Positions 1-7,982 of a stretch of DNA of 39,040 nt are shown one piece after another. Source of the stretch: Muribaculaceae bacterium (GTDB lineage: Bacteria > Bacteroidota > Bacteroidia > Bacteroidales > Muribaculaceae); NCBI GenBank assembly GCA_009775125.1, contig VSPD01000022.1, positions 1 to 39,040 of the forward strand, given 5' to 3'. The position numbers and the translations under genes are program-made. The notes under the pieces were generated by a model. It did not search any database and had not been told where the DNA came from. It saw only the letters and a list, made by a program, of their open reading frames with translations. Every line of letters starts with the position of its first letter. Position 1 is the stretch's first letter.

Positions 1-153
1 TTGGCTTTTTTAAGACGAATTTGCCATTTTCCCACTTGCTGCTGCAAAGTTAGAGTTACTCGACGCTCTTTCTTGACGCATAGAAATCTGGTAAATTTCA
101 ATCACTGTCGAGAATGTAGCAAACAGTAGATGTCTTAGTGGATATGTATATTT
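1..153. other. Left edge, no gene seen
   Basis: No supported coding region starts here. At 45-52 the sequence CAAAGTTA is the reverse complement of a Bacteroidetes -7 box (TAACTTTG), so a leftward promoter for a gene outside the window is possible. No convincing -33 partner was found. The stretch may also hold the promoter of the leader RNA that follows; TATATTTC at 147-154 is one base from the -7 consensus. Confidence 0.3.
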
Positions 154-301
154 CGTCCGGTTCTACGCGCGAGCGTAGAATATGGACGCATATCATATTC
201 TGCGTGAGGCTTCTGCAAGTTTGCTCGTTCAACAGTGATGGGCAATACCAGAGCCTCTATGCGTGGGACGAGCAACAAGTACGGCTCTCACGCTTTTTTT
301 T
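154..301 (+). ncRNA. Candidate structured leader RNA / attenuator upstream of the P-loop gene
   Basis: Several stems can be drawn by eye. The 154-158 arm (CGTCC) pairs with 184-188 (GGACG) and encloses a perfect 8-bp hairpin, 161-168 with 173-180, closed by a GCGA tetraloop. Further on, 202-208 (GCGTGAG) pairs with 287-293 (CTCACGC), directly followed by eight T (294-301), and 222-228 pairs with 268-274. Competing pairings exist: 206-211 with 252-257, and 250-255 with 283-288. Mutually exclusive stems ending in a T-tract are typical of attenuators or riboswitches, but I match this to no known family. The next start codon is at 352. The structure is by inspection only, with no folding energy or covariation. 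Confidence 0.4.
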
Positions 302-351
302 ATAAACCCGTCAACCGCCACAGAGGGGAGCCTTGTAGCAATGAGAAATAC

Positions 352-780
352 ATGAAAAAAATTATCATTGTAAAGGGTGCGATGAATTCAGGGAAGACAT
401 CTACCTTAGATGCCCTGATTCAAAAACTACTTGCCAAGGGCTACCATTTGCTATTCCCTACAAATGTGGCAAACATCACATCTTTCGTAATATGTGAAAA
501 AGACGAACACAGGATTGGCATAATAACATTTGGCGACCCGACATCTGAAAGCGATGTCGAAGGATGCCTTGAAGAATGCCTCAACTACAACTGCGATACT
601 ATCTTTGCTGCCAGCCGCACAAGAGGAAGTGTCTACAATCTCCTTTACCATTTTGCAACAACCAATGGCTACACCACCATCGAGACCTCTCCTCTGTTTG
701 CCTTTCAGTTTTGGACCACCGGCATAAGCATCTCCACTCTTCACCAACTCTTCGCTAATATGCTCTCTGAATTAATCTAA
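352..780 (+). CDS. Small P-loop NTPase-like protein of unknown function
   Basis: A 142-residue protein starting at the ATG at 352. The frame is open further upstream to an ATG at 235, but those residues fall inside the candidate leader RNA and look non-coding, so the later start is preferred. A Walker A motif lies at once after the start (GAMNSGKTST, residues 8-17), following a short beta-strand (KKIIIV). Later come IGIITFGDP and DTIFAASRTRG, which could be the next core strands and a basic sensor-like loop. It is too short for a full AAA or ABC domain and resembles a minimal kinase or NTPase fold. The function is not recognised. It ends 15 nt before the secreted LRR/Big_2 gene, so the two are probably cotranscribed. 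Confidence 0.6.
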   Translation: MKKIIIVKGAMNSGKTSTLDALIQKLLAKGYHLLFPTNVANITSFVICEKDEHRIGIITFGDPTSESDVEGCLEECLNYNCDTIFAASRTRGSVYNLLYHFATTNGYTTIETSPLFAFQFWTTGISISTLHQLFANMLSELI

Positions 781-795
781 AAACGCATTGCAACA

Positions 796-3270
796 ATGAA
801 GAAATTAACAATTGTAATGATTCTGCTTACAAGTTTGTTTTCATATATTAAACTTGAAGCGTCCGCTTGGGATGGACTTAAAAAAGATGGTTTCATCTGG
901 AATTTTGGAGGTCTAGATAATTGGGAAGCATATGTCGCCGGTATATCCGATGAGAAAAAAGCATTCCCAAATGGCGACGGCATTCTACAAATTCCGGGGA
1001 CCATCAAAGTTGATCCAATTCAATACAATGCAATTTATGTCAGAAAAATTGAAAAAAGCGCATTCAAAGGATCCTCGCTTAAAGGCGTAGTATTTCCTCA
1101 AGAATTGACAGATATTTGCGAAGAAGCATTTGCTGAATCTGCCATAGAACAAGTAAGTACACCTCGTGCAATATTGTCAAACCGTAAATGCTATATTCGT
1201 GAACGAGCTTTTGAGAACTGCCATAATCTCAAGAAGGTCACACTTCGAAGTGCCGAAATACATGCTAATACCTTTTCCGGATGCGAAAATATCTCAACAA
1301 TCATTGTTTCATCCGATGTGGAAATAATTAGAGAACATGCGTTTGATGCTGTAAATACAGCCGACATCATAGTTCAAAACAAAGTCCCAACAAACATAAA
1401 AGACAACACATTTAGCGAGGAGGCATACGAAAACTCCATACTTTATGTATATCACCCGGACTACATTGATTTATATAAAAATGCCCCCGGTTGGAGAAAC
1501 TTCAAAACAGTACTGCTAATAAACGCCCGTGTAAGTGACGCGAATCTTCAAGATATAGATATTAATGTAGGAGAAAGCAAAAAATTATCACTTAAACTTA
1601 CAGAGAATTCTTTAAATACGACCACAATCCCATCCGGATATCTCGCTGAATGGTCTTCTGATAATCCTGAAGTTGCCTCTGTTGACAATGGAATAGTTAC
1701 TGGAAATAGCATTGGCACCGCTCACATAACTGCAATTATCAATAAAAGATATGTAACGACTAATACTGTTACCGTTGTTGCCACCCCTGCCGATTCCATA
1801 TCATTGAACATGACGGAGGCAACGCTGAAAGCGACCGAGACAACCGACCTCGTTGCAACCGTCTTCCCTGAAAACACCACCGACAAGTCGGTAACGTGGA
1901 AATCGTCAGACGAGAATATCGCCACCGTTGATGCCAACGGCAAAGTGACAGCCGTCGCTATCGGCAACACGGTTGTAACTGCCACCGCCGCTTCCGGCGT
2001 CTCGGCCACATGCAAGGTTACAGTTGTCGAGACGCCCGCCTCCGACATCATTATCGACAAGGAGGCACTCGGCATATCCGGCGACAACCTCGAAATGCAT
2101 GTTGGAGACATCAAGACTGTAAAGGTAACAGTTGCTCCTGAAACAACAACCGACAAAAGCGTGACTTACGAAAGTTCAAACCCGGAAGTGGCCTCGATTG
2201 ACACTAACGGCAACATTACAGCACTCTCGCTCGGTTCAACGACTATCACAATCTCTGCCAAGTCCGGAGTATCAGCTTATGTCAATGTAGACGTTTTTGC
2301 CACCCCTGCCGATTCCATATCATTGAACATGACGGAGGCAACGCTGAAAGCGACCGAGACAACCGACCTCGTTGCAACCGTCTTCCCTGAAAACACCACC
2401 GACAAGTCGGTAACGTGGAAATCGTCAGACGAGAATATCGCCACCGTTGATGCCAACGGCAAAGTGACAGCCGTCGCTATCGGCAACACGGTTGTAACTG
2501 CCACCGCCGCTTCCGGCGTCTCGGCCACATGCAAGGTTACAGTTGTCGAGACGCCCGCCTCCGACATCATTATCGACAAGGAGGCACTCGGCATATCCGG
2601 CGACAACCTCGAAATGCATGTTGGAGACATCAAGACTGTAAAGGTAACAGTTGCTCCTGAAACAACAACCGACAAAAGCGTGACTTACGAAAGTTCAAAC
2701 CCCGACGTTGCATCTGTCGACAGCAATGGAAATATCTTTGCTATTGCAGAAGGCAATTGTACGATTATACTTTCTTGCGGAGAGATTTCTGAAGAGATTT
2801 CAGTAACCGTGTCAAAAAGGACACAATCGATTACGTGGGAACAAGATTTTGACAATATTCGCCAGGGCGAGGCCATTAAATTGACCGCAACTGCATCTTC
2901 GGGTCTTGAAGTGGAATACTCTGTGATTGTAGGCGATGCGTCAATCGTGGAATCAAATCTTACTATTAATTTGCCCGGTGAAATCACTGTGGAGGCTAAT
3001 CAGTCCGGCAATAACGAGTATTTAGCTGCAGAATCAGTAAAAAAGACCTTCAATGCCCTTAGCGGCATAAACTTCGTTGTTGATACGAATTCAAGAATAC
3101 AGATTGTCGGCAATGAACTTACAATCAAATCCGGAGCATATGCCCTATACGATTTACAAGGACATATCATTAAAACCGGCATTGCTCCCGAAAAAATCAT
3201 TTTGCAAAGCAACACAGCATACATCCTTCGCCTCGATTCCAAAACCATAAAATTTATAATCCAATATTAA
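796..3270 (+). CDS. Secreted BspA-like LRR and Big_2 repeat surface protein
   Basis: 824 residues, starting with a signal peptide (MKKLTIVMILLTSLFSY, cleavage probably near residues 22-25). Residues about 60-230 form BspA/LRR_5-type leucine-rich repeats (patterns such as IEKSAFKGSSLKGVVFP and CEEAFAESAIEQV). Residues about 244-680 hold about five bacterial Ig-like Big_2 domains with the WKSSDENIATVD and GKVTAVAIGNTVVTATA signatures. A further beta-rich domain follows, then a C-terminal strand pair (YDLQGHIIKTG and YILRLDSKTIKF) resembling a Por-secretion-type sorting domain. A role in surface adhesion is typical for the family but inferred here. Residues 328-463 are repeated exactly at 501-636, from a perfect 406-bp DNA duplication. 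No enzymatic motif is seen. Confidence 0.85.
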   Translation: MKKLTIVMILLTSLFSYIKLEASAWDGLKKDGFIWNFGGLDNWEAYVAGISDEKKAFPNGDGILQIPGTIKVDPIQYNAIYVRKIEKSAFKGSSLKGVVFPQELTDICEEAFAESAIEQVSTPRAILSNRKCYIRERAFENCHNLKKVTLRSAEIHANTFSGCENISTIIVSSDVEIIREHAFDAVNTADIIVQNKVPTNIKDNTFSEEAYENSILYVYHPDYIDLYKNAPGWRNFKTVLLINARVSDANLQDIDINVGESKKLSLKLTENSLNTTTIPSGYLAEWSSDNPEVASVDNGIVTGNSIGTAHITAIINKRYVTTNTVTVVATPADSISLNMTEATLKATETTDLVATVFPENTTDKSVTWKSSDENIATVDANGKVTAVAIGNTVVTATAASGVSATCKVTVVETPASDIIIDKEALGISGDNLEMHVGDIKTVKVTVAPETTTDKSVTYESSNPEVASIDTNGNITALSLGSTTITISAKSGVSAYVNVDVFATPADSISLNMTEATLKATETTDLVATVFPENTTDKSVTWKSSDENIATVDANGKVTAVAIGNTVVTATAASGVSATCKVTVVETPASDIIIDKEALGISGDNLEMHVGDIKTVKVTVAPETTTDKSVTYESSNPDVASVDSNGNIFAIAEGNCTIILSCGEISEEISVTVSKRTQSITWEQDFDNIRQGEAIKLTATASSGLEVEYSVIVGDASIVESNLTINLPGEITVEANQSGNNEYLAAESVKKTFNALSGINFVVDTNSRIQIVGNELTIKSGAYALYDLQGHIIKTGIAPEKIILQSNTAYILRLDSKTIKFIIQY
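1778..2183 (+). repeat. Perfect internal direct repeat, copy 1
   Basis: This 406-bp segment recurs without mismatch at 2297-2702, a shift of 519 bp or 173 codons, so the reading frame is kept. It encodes one complete Big_2 domain plus most of a second. Flanking bases diverge at once on both sides (G versus T before, G versus C after). It looks richer in G and C than the surrounding gene. Confidence 0.93.
2297..2702 (+). repeat. Perfect internal direct repeat, copy 2
   Basis: Identical to 1778-2183. The 113 bp between the copies encode the end of the third Ig-like domain. Lack of synonymous drift implies a recent duplication or ongoing gene conversion, and such repeats allow domain-number variation by recombination or slippage. 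Confidence 0.93.
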
Positions 3271-3282
3271 ACGCTTAATGGG

Positions 3283-3321
3283 GAAACCCCGTATATCGAC
3301 ATCTACGGTATACGGGGTTTC
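3283..3321 (+). terminator. Terminator-like hairpin after the LRR/Big_2 gene
   Basis: A perfect 13-bp inverted repeat: 3283-3295 (GAAACCCCGTATA) pairs with 3309-3321, with a 13-nt loop. It starts 13 nt after the stop codon. There is no long T-tract after it, so it may end transcription weakly or protect the 3' end. Confidence 0.6.
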
Positions 3322-4002
3322 TCAAACTCACGCGCCAGACCTCGCTCCCATTCATCGCGTCCATACCTCCAACACCGTCGCCCTTTATCCCCGCCTGCTA
3401 ATCCCGGCAGGAACGCCAACCCGGCAGGAACGCGAGCCTCCGGCTTGCGACAATCGCCCCCGCGATAAAACGCTGCGCTGTGCCCCAACCATCTCCAACC
3501 ATCAAAGAACCATCTAAAAATAGATAGTTCAGAGTAATTGCTATTTATACCAACATTGTAGGGACGCACGGCTCGTGCGTCCGCAGATAGACAATTGATT
3601 ATCACTCAAATCCCAATATGTATTCCCGGACGCACGAGCCATACAATGCGGTTCAAATAAGCCATCGCTATGGAGAAGAAGCGCATAGCGCTTCAAGAAA
3701 ATAGCCCGGGGTGGAGCGACAGCGTAACCCCGGGTATCGGCATTGGCATCATCCGTGTATTGGAGCGAGCGACAGCGTAGCGTTCTGCACCACGGTTGGC
3801 ATTTTCGAACGCTCCGGCCGGCTCCGCTCCAAATCCCCGGTTGCCGACAACCTTTTTCCGTGGGTTCGGTCGAGGCTTCGCCACGCCCTCACCCACGGCT
3901 ACTCTCTTGAATCGCTACGCGATTCTGTGATATGCCCTTATTTGGACCACATTGCACGAGCCGTGCGTCCCTACCTTTGGTATTTTGGCACACCCTCATT
4001 TT
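3322..4002. repeat. Repeat-filled intergenic region without a supported gene
   Basis: No convincing gene is present; open frames here have repeat-derived, arginine- and proline-rich translations. Contents include a GGCAGGAACGC duplication (about 3413-3433), a palindromic CGAGCCTCCGGCTTGCG unit (3433-3449), and a GGACGCACG/CGTGCGTCC hairpin (3562-3582) with relatives at 3628-3640 and 3954-3974. An arm pair CCCGGGG/CCCCGGG (3705-3711 with 3728-3734) encloses TGGAGCGACAGCGTAA. ATCGCTACGCGAT occurs near 3911-3923. Bases 3702-3728 recur exactly at 38945-38971. Confidence 0.7.
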
Positions 4003-4035
4003 TTTTGCAAATGCTAAATAAAACACATATCTTTG
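4003..4035 (+). promoter_or_regulatory. Bacteroidetes-type promoter for the 4104 gene
   Basis: TTTTG at 4003-4007, a 20-nt spacer, then TATCTTTG at 4028-4035, fitting the TTTG/TAnnTTTG consensus of the primary Bacteroidetes sigma factor. The start codon is 68 nt downstream. Confidence 0.6.
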
Positions 4036-4103
4036 TGATATTAATGTCATAGCCGATTCCTGAACTTCGGGAACTCATCTTCAAAACCTTAGATTTAATA
4101 TAT

Positions 4104-5663
4104 ATGGGATTCTTAGATTCTTTAAAAAAGGCGGCCTCAGCCTTTGGTATTGAGACTCCGAACATAGACGAACTTGTAGACAAAGCGGTAGATAAAGCGC
4201 GCTCAACCGTCAGCGAGCTGGGCGTGGATGTCGACCGCATCAGTTCCATTGCCGAACAAACCAAGAAAAAAGCCCAAGAAGCAGCCGCCGGGTTGGGCAT
4301 TATCGATGAAGAAATCAATGAAATAAACATCTCCGTCATTCAAAAAGCCCTGTCAAAAGACAAACGCCTCAACGTCATACCCATCACCGACACAGCAGTA
4401 GGAGTGACGGCTGCCCCTTCAAAGGAATGTCCCGCCAAATGCAGCATTATAATCGAGTGCTCCAAAGATGCCCTTGTGATGCACCTTGGCGTAAGCGATT
4501 TTGAATCTGCTCGTCAGCTGGTGCAATCCGGTCTCAATATCGACATTGCCAAAGAGCCCGCAGAGGTAACACGCACAGTTCCGTTCGCCGATATTAAAAC
4601 CATCAAGACGCTCCATAAAGAGGTGACCGGCTTCATTGCCGATATCTTCTCTCGCCTTGGCGCCAACGGTGTCAAAGACGGCATATTTGACCGACGCCCG
4701 TTCATCCCCGCCGTTGTCCGGGATTTGGTGCGCAAGATGTCCGGATTCGTCAAAATCGACGACGACGGCGACGCCCAATTCAAATTCATACAGACACGTA
4801 ACTTTGCCCTGCAATCATACGCATGGATTTATATCAAAAAGGAATACATCACCTTCGACTCATACCTTACCGACTTCAGTTTCTCCGGCTACCTCGACGC
4901 TGCATGCAAAAATGCGCAGAAAAATTTCCCGGACTGGACTTTCAAGGTTTACGATGGTAAAATCAGAATCAAGCGCACCATCAATTCCACCGATTTCAAC
5001 GCCGCATCTGCCGAAACTGATGCCATAGAGCGTCTATGCGAGTTCATGGCCGAACTCCCTGCGGCATGGCAGGCTGTAATGAAAGAACTCGGCGAGGCGT
5101 GCACGCTCTCCGATGTTTTCGACCTCGGCCGTCTGCGTGAGGCGTTGTCAAAACTGCCCGATTACAAACTTACCGACAACGACGGCGACATAAAGATGAT
5201 ACATCCCGGCGCCACCGGTTTTCAAATTGAACGCTTCGCATGGATATTTCCCAAGCCAACCAAAGTAACCATCGATGCATGTATCACCGATTTCAAAAAA
5301 CATATCTCCTCCTCTACCGACATCGCCAAGGTAATTGAAGCCTTCAACGCAAAAAACACTCCCTACCGCGCCCACGATTTCAAAAACTCAATACGCCTCA
5401 AACGCGTATATGAGCTGTCGTCTACCAAAGGCGCCGACAAGACGGCAACCATACTCGACGATCTCAAAGCAGGCCTCGACCAAGCCTATAAACTCTTGGT
5501 AGACATCGCCCGGGAGTGCGGCATGAAGTACGACTACTACAAGCCCACCATAAGCGACATCGAGAAAACCCTGCGTGCCCTTCCGGATGTCAAGGATGTT
5601 TCTAAAATCGACGGCGGCAAAGGCCGTAAGAGCCAAACTGTACCAATCAACCACCACAGATAA
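4104..5663 (+). CDS. Unrecognised repeat-domain protein, 5' part of a frameshifted gene
   Basis: 519 residues with no signal peptide. Residues 1-70 form an amphipathic, alanine/lysine-rich helical segment (MGFLDSLKKAASAFGIE; AEQTKKKAQEAAAGLG). It is followed by modules that look internally related: one begins near KECPAKCSIIIE, and two share an FAWIF/YAWIY core followed by an IRIKR or IRLKR strand and an alpha-helical tail. The last residues (GRKSQTVPINHHR) do not resemble the rest, whereas the +1 frame from about 5620 continues with a plausible next module (TDKCPLAQIEIEV) that mirrors KECPAKCSIIIE. I therefore think the gene continues to 6492 and that a one-base change near 5615-5650 interrupts it. 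Function not recognised. A good promoter lies at 4003-4035. Confidence 0.6.
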   Translation: MGFLDSLKKAASAFGIETPNIDELVDKAVDKARSTVSELGVDVDRISSIAEQTKKKAQEAAAGLGIIDEEINEINISVIQKALSKDKRLNVIPITDTAVGVTAAPSKECPAKCSIIIECSKDALVMHLGVSDFESARQLVQSGLNIDIAKEPAEVTRTVPFADIKTIKTLHKEVTGFIADIFSRLGANGVKDGIFDRRPFIPAVVRDLVRKMSGFVKIDDDGDAQFKFIQTRNFALQSYAWIYIKKEYITFDSYLTDFSFSGYLDAACKNAQKNFPDWTFKVYDGKIRIKRTINSTDFNAASAETDAIERLCEFMAELPAAWQAVMKELGEACTLSDVFDLGRLREALSKLPDYKLTDNDGDIKMIHPGATGFQIERFAWIFPKPTKVTIDACITDFKKHISSSTDIAKVIEAFNAKNTPYRAHDFKNSIRLKRVYELSSTKGADKTATILDDLKAGLDQAYKLLVDIARECGMKYDYYKPTISDIEKTLRALPDVKDVSKIDGGKGRKSQTVPINHHR

Positions 5664-6492
5664 ATGTCCGCTGGCCCAAATAGAAATCGAAGTCCGCATT
5701 AACGACAATAACTCAACTACTGTCAAGAGTTATATCCACTTTTTCGAGAAGGTTGGCAACGACTCCTATTATGTTAGCATACCCTTTCTCGAAACCATAT
5801 CTGAAATGATGGCAAAAGCCTCCGGAGACATTTTCAAGCCGTTCTGGGCGAGCGGTGACAATGCCGGTGCAGAGAAATCTTTCGAATGTGGCACTTTTGC
5901 AACATTCGACATTTTCAAAAAGACAATTTCCCTACTCCATGACCTTGCCGCAGGCATAATGCCCAAAGTCACCGAACTACGCCTCGAAGAAATAAACAAA
6001 GCCATCGAAAAAGAAAACAAAGCTATCGAAGAGCGAAACAAAGAACGTGAACGCGAGTTGCAGAGACAACGCGATGCCATGAGAAACTACTCATTCACGC
6101 TTAACCTGTGCAGCGATGTATCCATCCGCGCAATTCAGGAGTTCTTCACGCATCAATATCCCTATTTGCGTATCGGCTTCCATCTGGTAAAATCCGCCAA
6201 GCAAGCCAATAGCTCCGGAGGCACCATCTTCTCCATCGACTCTGACACATACCTTGGAAACATTCGCTCCTTCAAGAGCAACAAACGTTTCACAATCTAC
6301 GGTAAATCAACACCCAAAGAGATTGAGGAGGGCATAAGATCAGCCACCGGCCTTAATGTCAAAATTGCATACAACGACGAAAACAACGAACGCTACTACA
6401 TCAGCCCCAAAAACAGATTCTACACCACCGCCATCTGCGACATCAACGAAGAATTCCGAAACAATGGCTACCAACGCGCCGACATTTCATAA
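5575..6492 (+). CDS. 3' part of the frameshifted unrecognised gene
   Basis: The frame is open from an ATG at 5575, but credible protein starts only at about 5625 (AKLYQSTTTDKCPLAQIEIE). The first twenty residues are the out-of-frame reading of the upstream gene, so 5575 is probably not a true start. Contents: a module like those of the upstream part; a charged helix (EEINKAIEKENKAIEERNKERERELQRQ in two pieces, about residues 140-165, predicted coiled coil); and a C-terminal alpha/beta domain (SIRAIQEFFTHQYPYLRIGF; TYLGNIRSF; EIEEGIRSATGLNVKIAY). That tail resembles small stand-alone Bacteroidetes proteins with a VGNLE-type middle and an FGIKVQI-type end, a weak resemblance from memory. Moving from the 4104 frame into this one needs a +1 shift; no classic -1 slippery heptamer is seen. 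Confidence 0.5.
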   Translation: MPFRMSRMFLKSTAAKAVRAKLYQSTTTDKCPLAQIEIEVRINDNNSTTVKSYIHFFEKVGNDSYYVSIPFLETISEMMAKASGDIFKPFWASGDNAGAEKSFECGTFATFDIFKKTISLLHDLAAGIMPKVTELRLEEINKAIEKENKAIEERNKERERELQRQRDAMRNYSFTLNLCSDVSIRAIQEFFTHQYPYLRIGFHLVKSAKQANSSGGTIFSIDSDTYLGNIRSFKSNKRFTIYGKSTPKEIEEGIRSATGLNVKIAYNDENNERYYISPKNRFYTTAICDINEEFRNNGYQRADIS

Positions 6493-6560
6493 CACAAATC
6501 TAAACTGAAACCGCCCCATCCAACCGGCATCAAAATAATTTGTGCGATTTTGCCCAAAAG

Positions 6561-6604
6561 TTTTGCATTTGCAAATATTTTATATTATATTTGCAAATGC
6601 AAAA
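6561..6604 (+). promoter_or_regulatory. Promoter embedded in a perfect 17-bp inverted repeat
   Basis: Bases 6561-6577 (TTTTGCATTTGCAAATA) are the exact reverse complement of 6588-6604, with a 10-nt AT-only centre. The -33 element TTTTG (6561-6565) lies at the start of the left arm and the -7 element TATATTTG (6586-6593) overlaps the right arm, 20 nt apart. Each arm also has near-dyad TTGCAAATGCAA. A repressor binding both arms would occlude the promoter. The start codon at 6626 follows 21 nt after the repeat. Confidence 0.6.
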
Positions 6605-6625
6605 TTATTTTAAACCAATATTACT

Positions 6626-6997
6626 ATGAATAACGCTCAAATTAAGCCGGAATGGCTCGAAATTATCGCTTGCTGCTGCGCAAAAGTGCAGATGGACCTT
6701 ATCCGCGCCATCGTGGCATGGCAAACCGACGGCACCATGCCCGACTTCCGAGGCACGAAAAAAGCACTGTTCCTCATGATGGTGCGCGACCTCACCGGCC
6801 AAACCGCCGAAGAATCAGCAACTGCCGAAGTATCGCAAGAGGCCGAAACCCAACAAAAAGAGGAATCCCAAGCCCCTGCCACCGAAGAATCACCCCAACA
6901 GCAACCCGAACCCGCGTCGAAACCCGCGCCTGCCACCCCCGTGCGCAGAAAAAAGGACCCGCGCCGCAATTTCTTCCCTTACAGTCCGCTCTACTAA
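6626..6997 (+). CDS. Small DUF6291-like protein with a disordered tail
   Basis: 123 residues. Residues 1-55 (MNNAQIKPEWLEIIACCCAK; IRAIVAWQTDGTMPDFRGTK; ALFLMM) resemble the N-terminal helical domain of DUF6291-type proteins, which occur in phage or plasmid replication-associated genes; that link is a weak resemblance. Residues 60-105 are low-complexity Glu, Gln, Pro and Ala. The tail is basic and aromatic (RRKKDPRRNFFPYSPLY), suggestive of nucleic-acid contact. Its own promoter sits in the inverted repeat just upstream. No function can be assigned. Confidence 0.55.
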   Translation: MNNAQIKPEWLEIIACCCAKVQMDLIRAIVAWQTDGTMPDFRGTKKALFLMMVRDLTGQTAEESATAEVSQEAETQQKEESQAPATEESPQQQPEPASKPAPATPVRRKKDPRRNFFPYSPLY

Positions 6998-7365
6998 CCG
7001 CGTCAACACAGTGAGGGACGCACGGCTCGAGATAACCCACCATCATTGTCCCCCGACAGTTCGTAGATTGTTCAGGCGTGGGACAACCCGGCGGTTTGCA
7101 TGACTTGCATGACTATTGTGTGGCGAAGCCACGTAGTTCTATATAACCTGGGGTTTTACACCCCAGGTCAGGACACTCTGTCCCTCAGCATGGCGGAGCC
7201 ATGTCCTCGACTGCCATGTCTTGATATAAGCACATGGCTCCGCCATGGCCACCGTGTCCACCATGCCCCCCGCGTTGAAACGCGGGGTTACATAAAACCA
7301 AGTGGCTCCGCCACCACCCACAATCCGCGTTCGCCCCAAAAATTCGCGTTAATGATGGCAGAACA
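6998..7365. repeat. Palindrome-rich gap between two converging units
   Basis: No supported gene. The stretch is a patchwork of short palindromes: GGGACGCACGGCTCG at 7015-7029; GTGGCGAAGCCAC (7118-7130); an 8-bp hairpin ACCTGGGG/CCCCAGGT with loop (7146-7168); CATGGCGGAGCCATG near 7189-7203 and an inverted counterpart near 7231-7247; and CCCCGCG/CGCGGGG (7268-7287). The two loop-type hairpins could end transcription from either side. A short tandem (TGCATGACT twice) lies near 7096-7113. Confidence 0.6.
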
Positions 7366-7968
7366 CTACTTGTAATCGACGCGGTCGAGCAGGGAGCGGC
7401 CGAGGGTCACTTCGTCGGTATATTCTATTTCGTTGCCTACGGAGACGCCGCGGGCAAGCTGGGTGACGCGCACGCCCGTTTCGCGCAGGCGGCGGTAGAT
7501 ATAGAAATTGGTGGTGTCGCCCTCCATTGTCGCGCTCAGGGCGAGGATAACCTCGTCGACACCGCCGGCGCGCACACGCTCTACCAACGAGTCGATCTGC
7601 AAGTTGCCAGGCCCGATGCCGTCGACAGGCGAGATAAGGCCACCGAGCACATGATACAGCCCGGTGTATTGCCCCGTGTTCTCGAATATCATCACATCCT
7701 TCACGTTCTCCACCACACACACCGTGGAGCGGTCGCGCAGCTCGGATGCGCATATGGGGCACACCTCCGTCTCGCTTATATTGTGGCACACGCTGCAATA
7801 GCGGATGCCGCGGCGCAGGTTTATTATGGCATTGCCGAGCGCCTCGGCGGCTCCGGCATCCTGACGCAGAAGATGCAACGCAAGCCGCAGCGCGGTCTTG
7901 CGCCCCACCCCGGGCAGGCGCGCCAGTTCGGTCACCGCCCCTTCAAGCAATATAGATGAAAATTCCAT
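7366..7968 (-). CDS. recR: Recombination mediator protein RecR
   Basis: 200 residues, the usual RecR length. RecR works with RecO (and RecF) to load RecA on SSB-coated gapped DNA in the cytoplasm. Seen in order: an N-terminal helix-hairpin-helix (LARLPGVGRKTALRLALHLL), a zinc-finger-like motif (CSVC and CPIC separated by nine residues, about residues 58-73), a Toprim core (VCVVENVKDVM for strand and acidic residue, YHVLGGLISPVDGIGP), and a C-terminal ATP-binding-like tail (ARGVSVGNEIEYTDEVTLGRSL). It lies 153 nt downstream of ettA on the same strand; the gap holds an inverted-repeat element. No separate promoter was seen, so readthrough from ettA is likely. Confidence 0.95.
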   Translation of the reverse strand: MEFSSILLEGAVTELARLPGVGRKTALRLALHLLRQDAGAAEALGNAIINLRRGIRYCSVCHNISETEVCPICASELRDRSTVCVVENVKDVMIFENTGQYTGLYHVLGGLISPVDGIGPGNLQIDSLVERVRAGGVDEVILALSATMEGDTTNFYIYRRLRETGVRVTQLARGVSVGNEIEYTDEVTLGRSLLDRVDYK

Positions 7969-7982
7969 TTAATTCAATGCAC

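Noticed and set aside
251..287. Resemblance to group II intron domain V (GAGCC, then TATGCG, then GTACGGCTC)
   Set aside because: The stem does not fit the 34-nt domain V fold, there is no GNRA tetraloop at its tip, and no reverse transcriptase or domain VI branch-point helix is seen nearby.
796..3270. Proof of type IX secretion from the C-terminal end of the adhesin
   Set aside because: The end only loosely resembles a Por sorting domain, and no secretion genes are in the window; kept as a mere resemblance.
3278..4052. Open frames of 79 and 113 codons between the adhesin and the 4104 gene
   Set aside because: They run through short palindromic repeats and give low-complexity translations rich in Arg, Pro and Ser without any motif.
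7100..7375. A 91-codon frame on the plus strand next to recR
   Set aside because: It is composed of mini-palindromes (GGCGAAGCC, ATGGCGGAGCCAT) and runs into the recR end; nothing supports translation.
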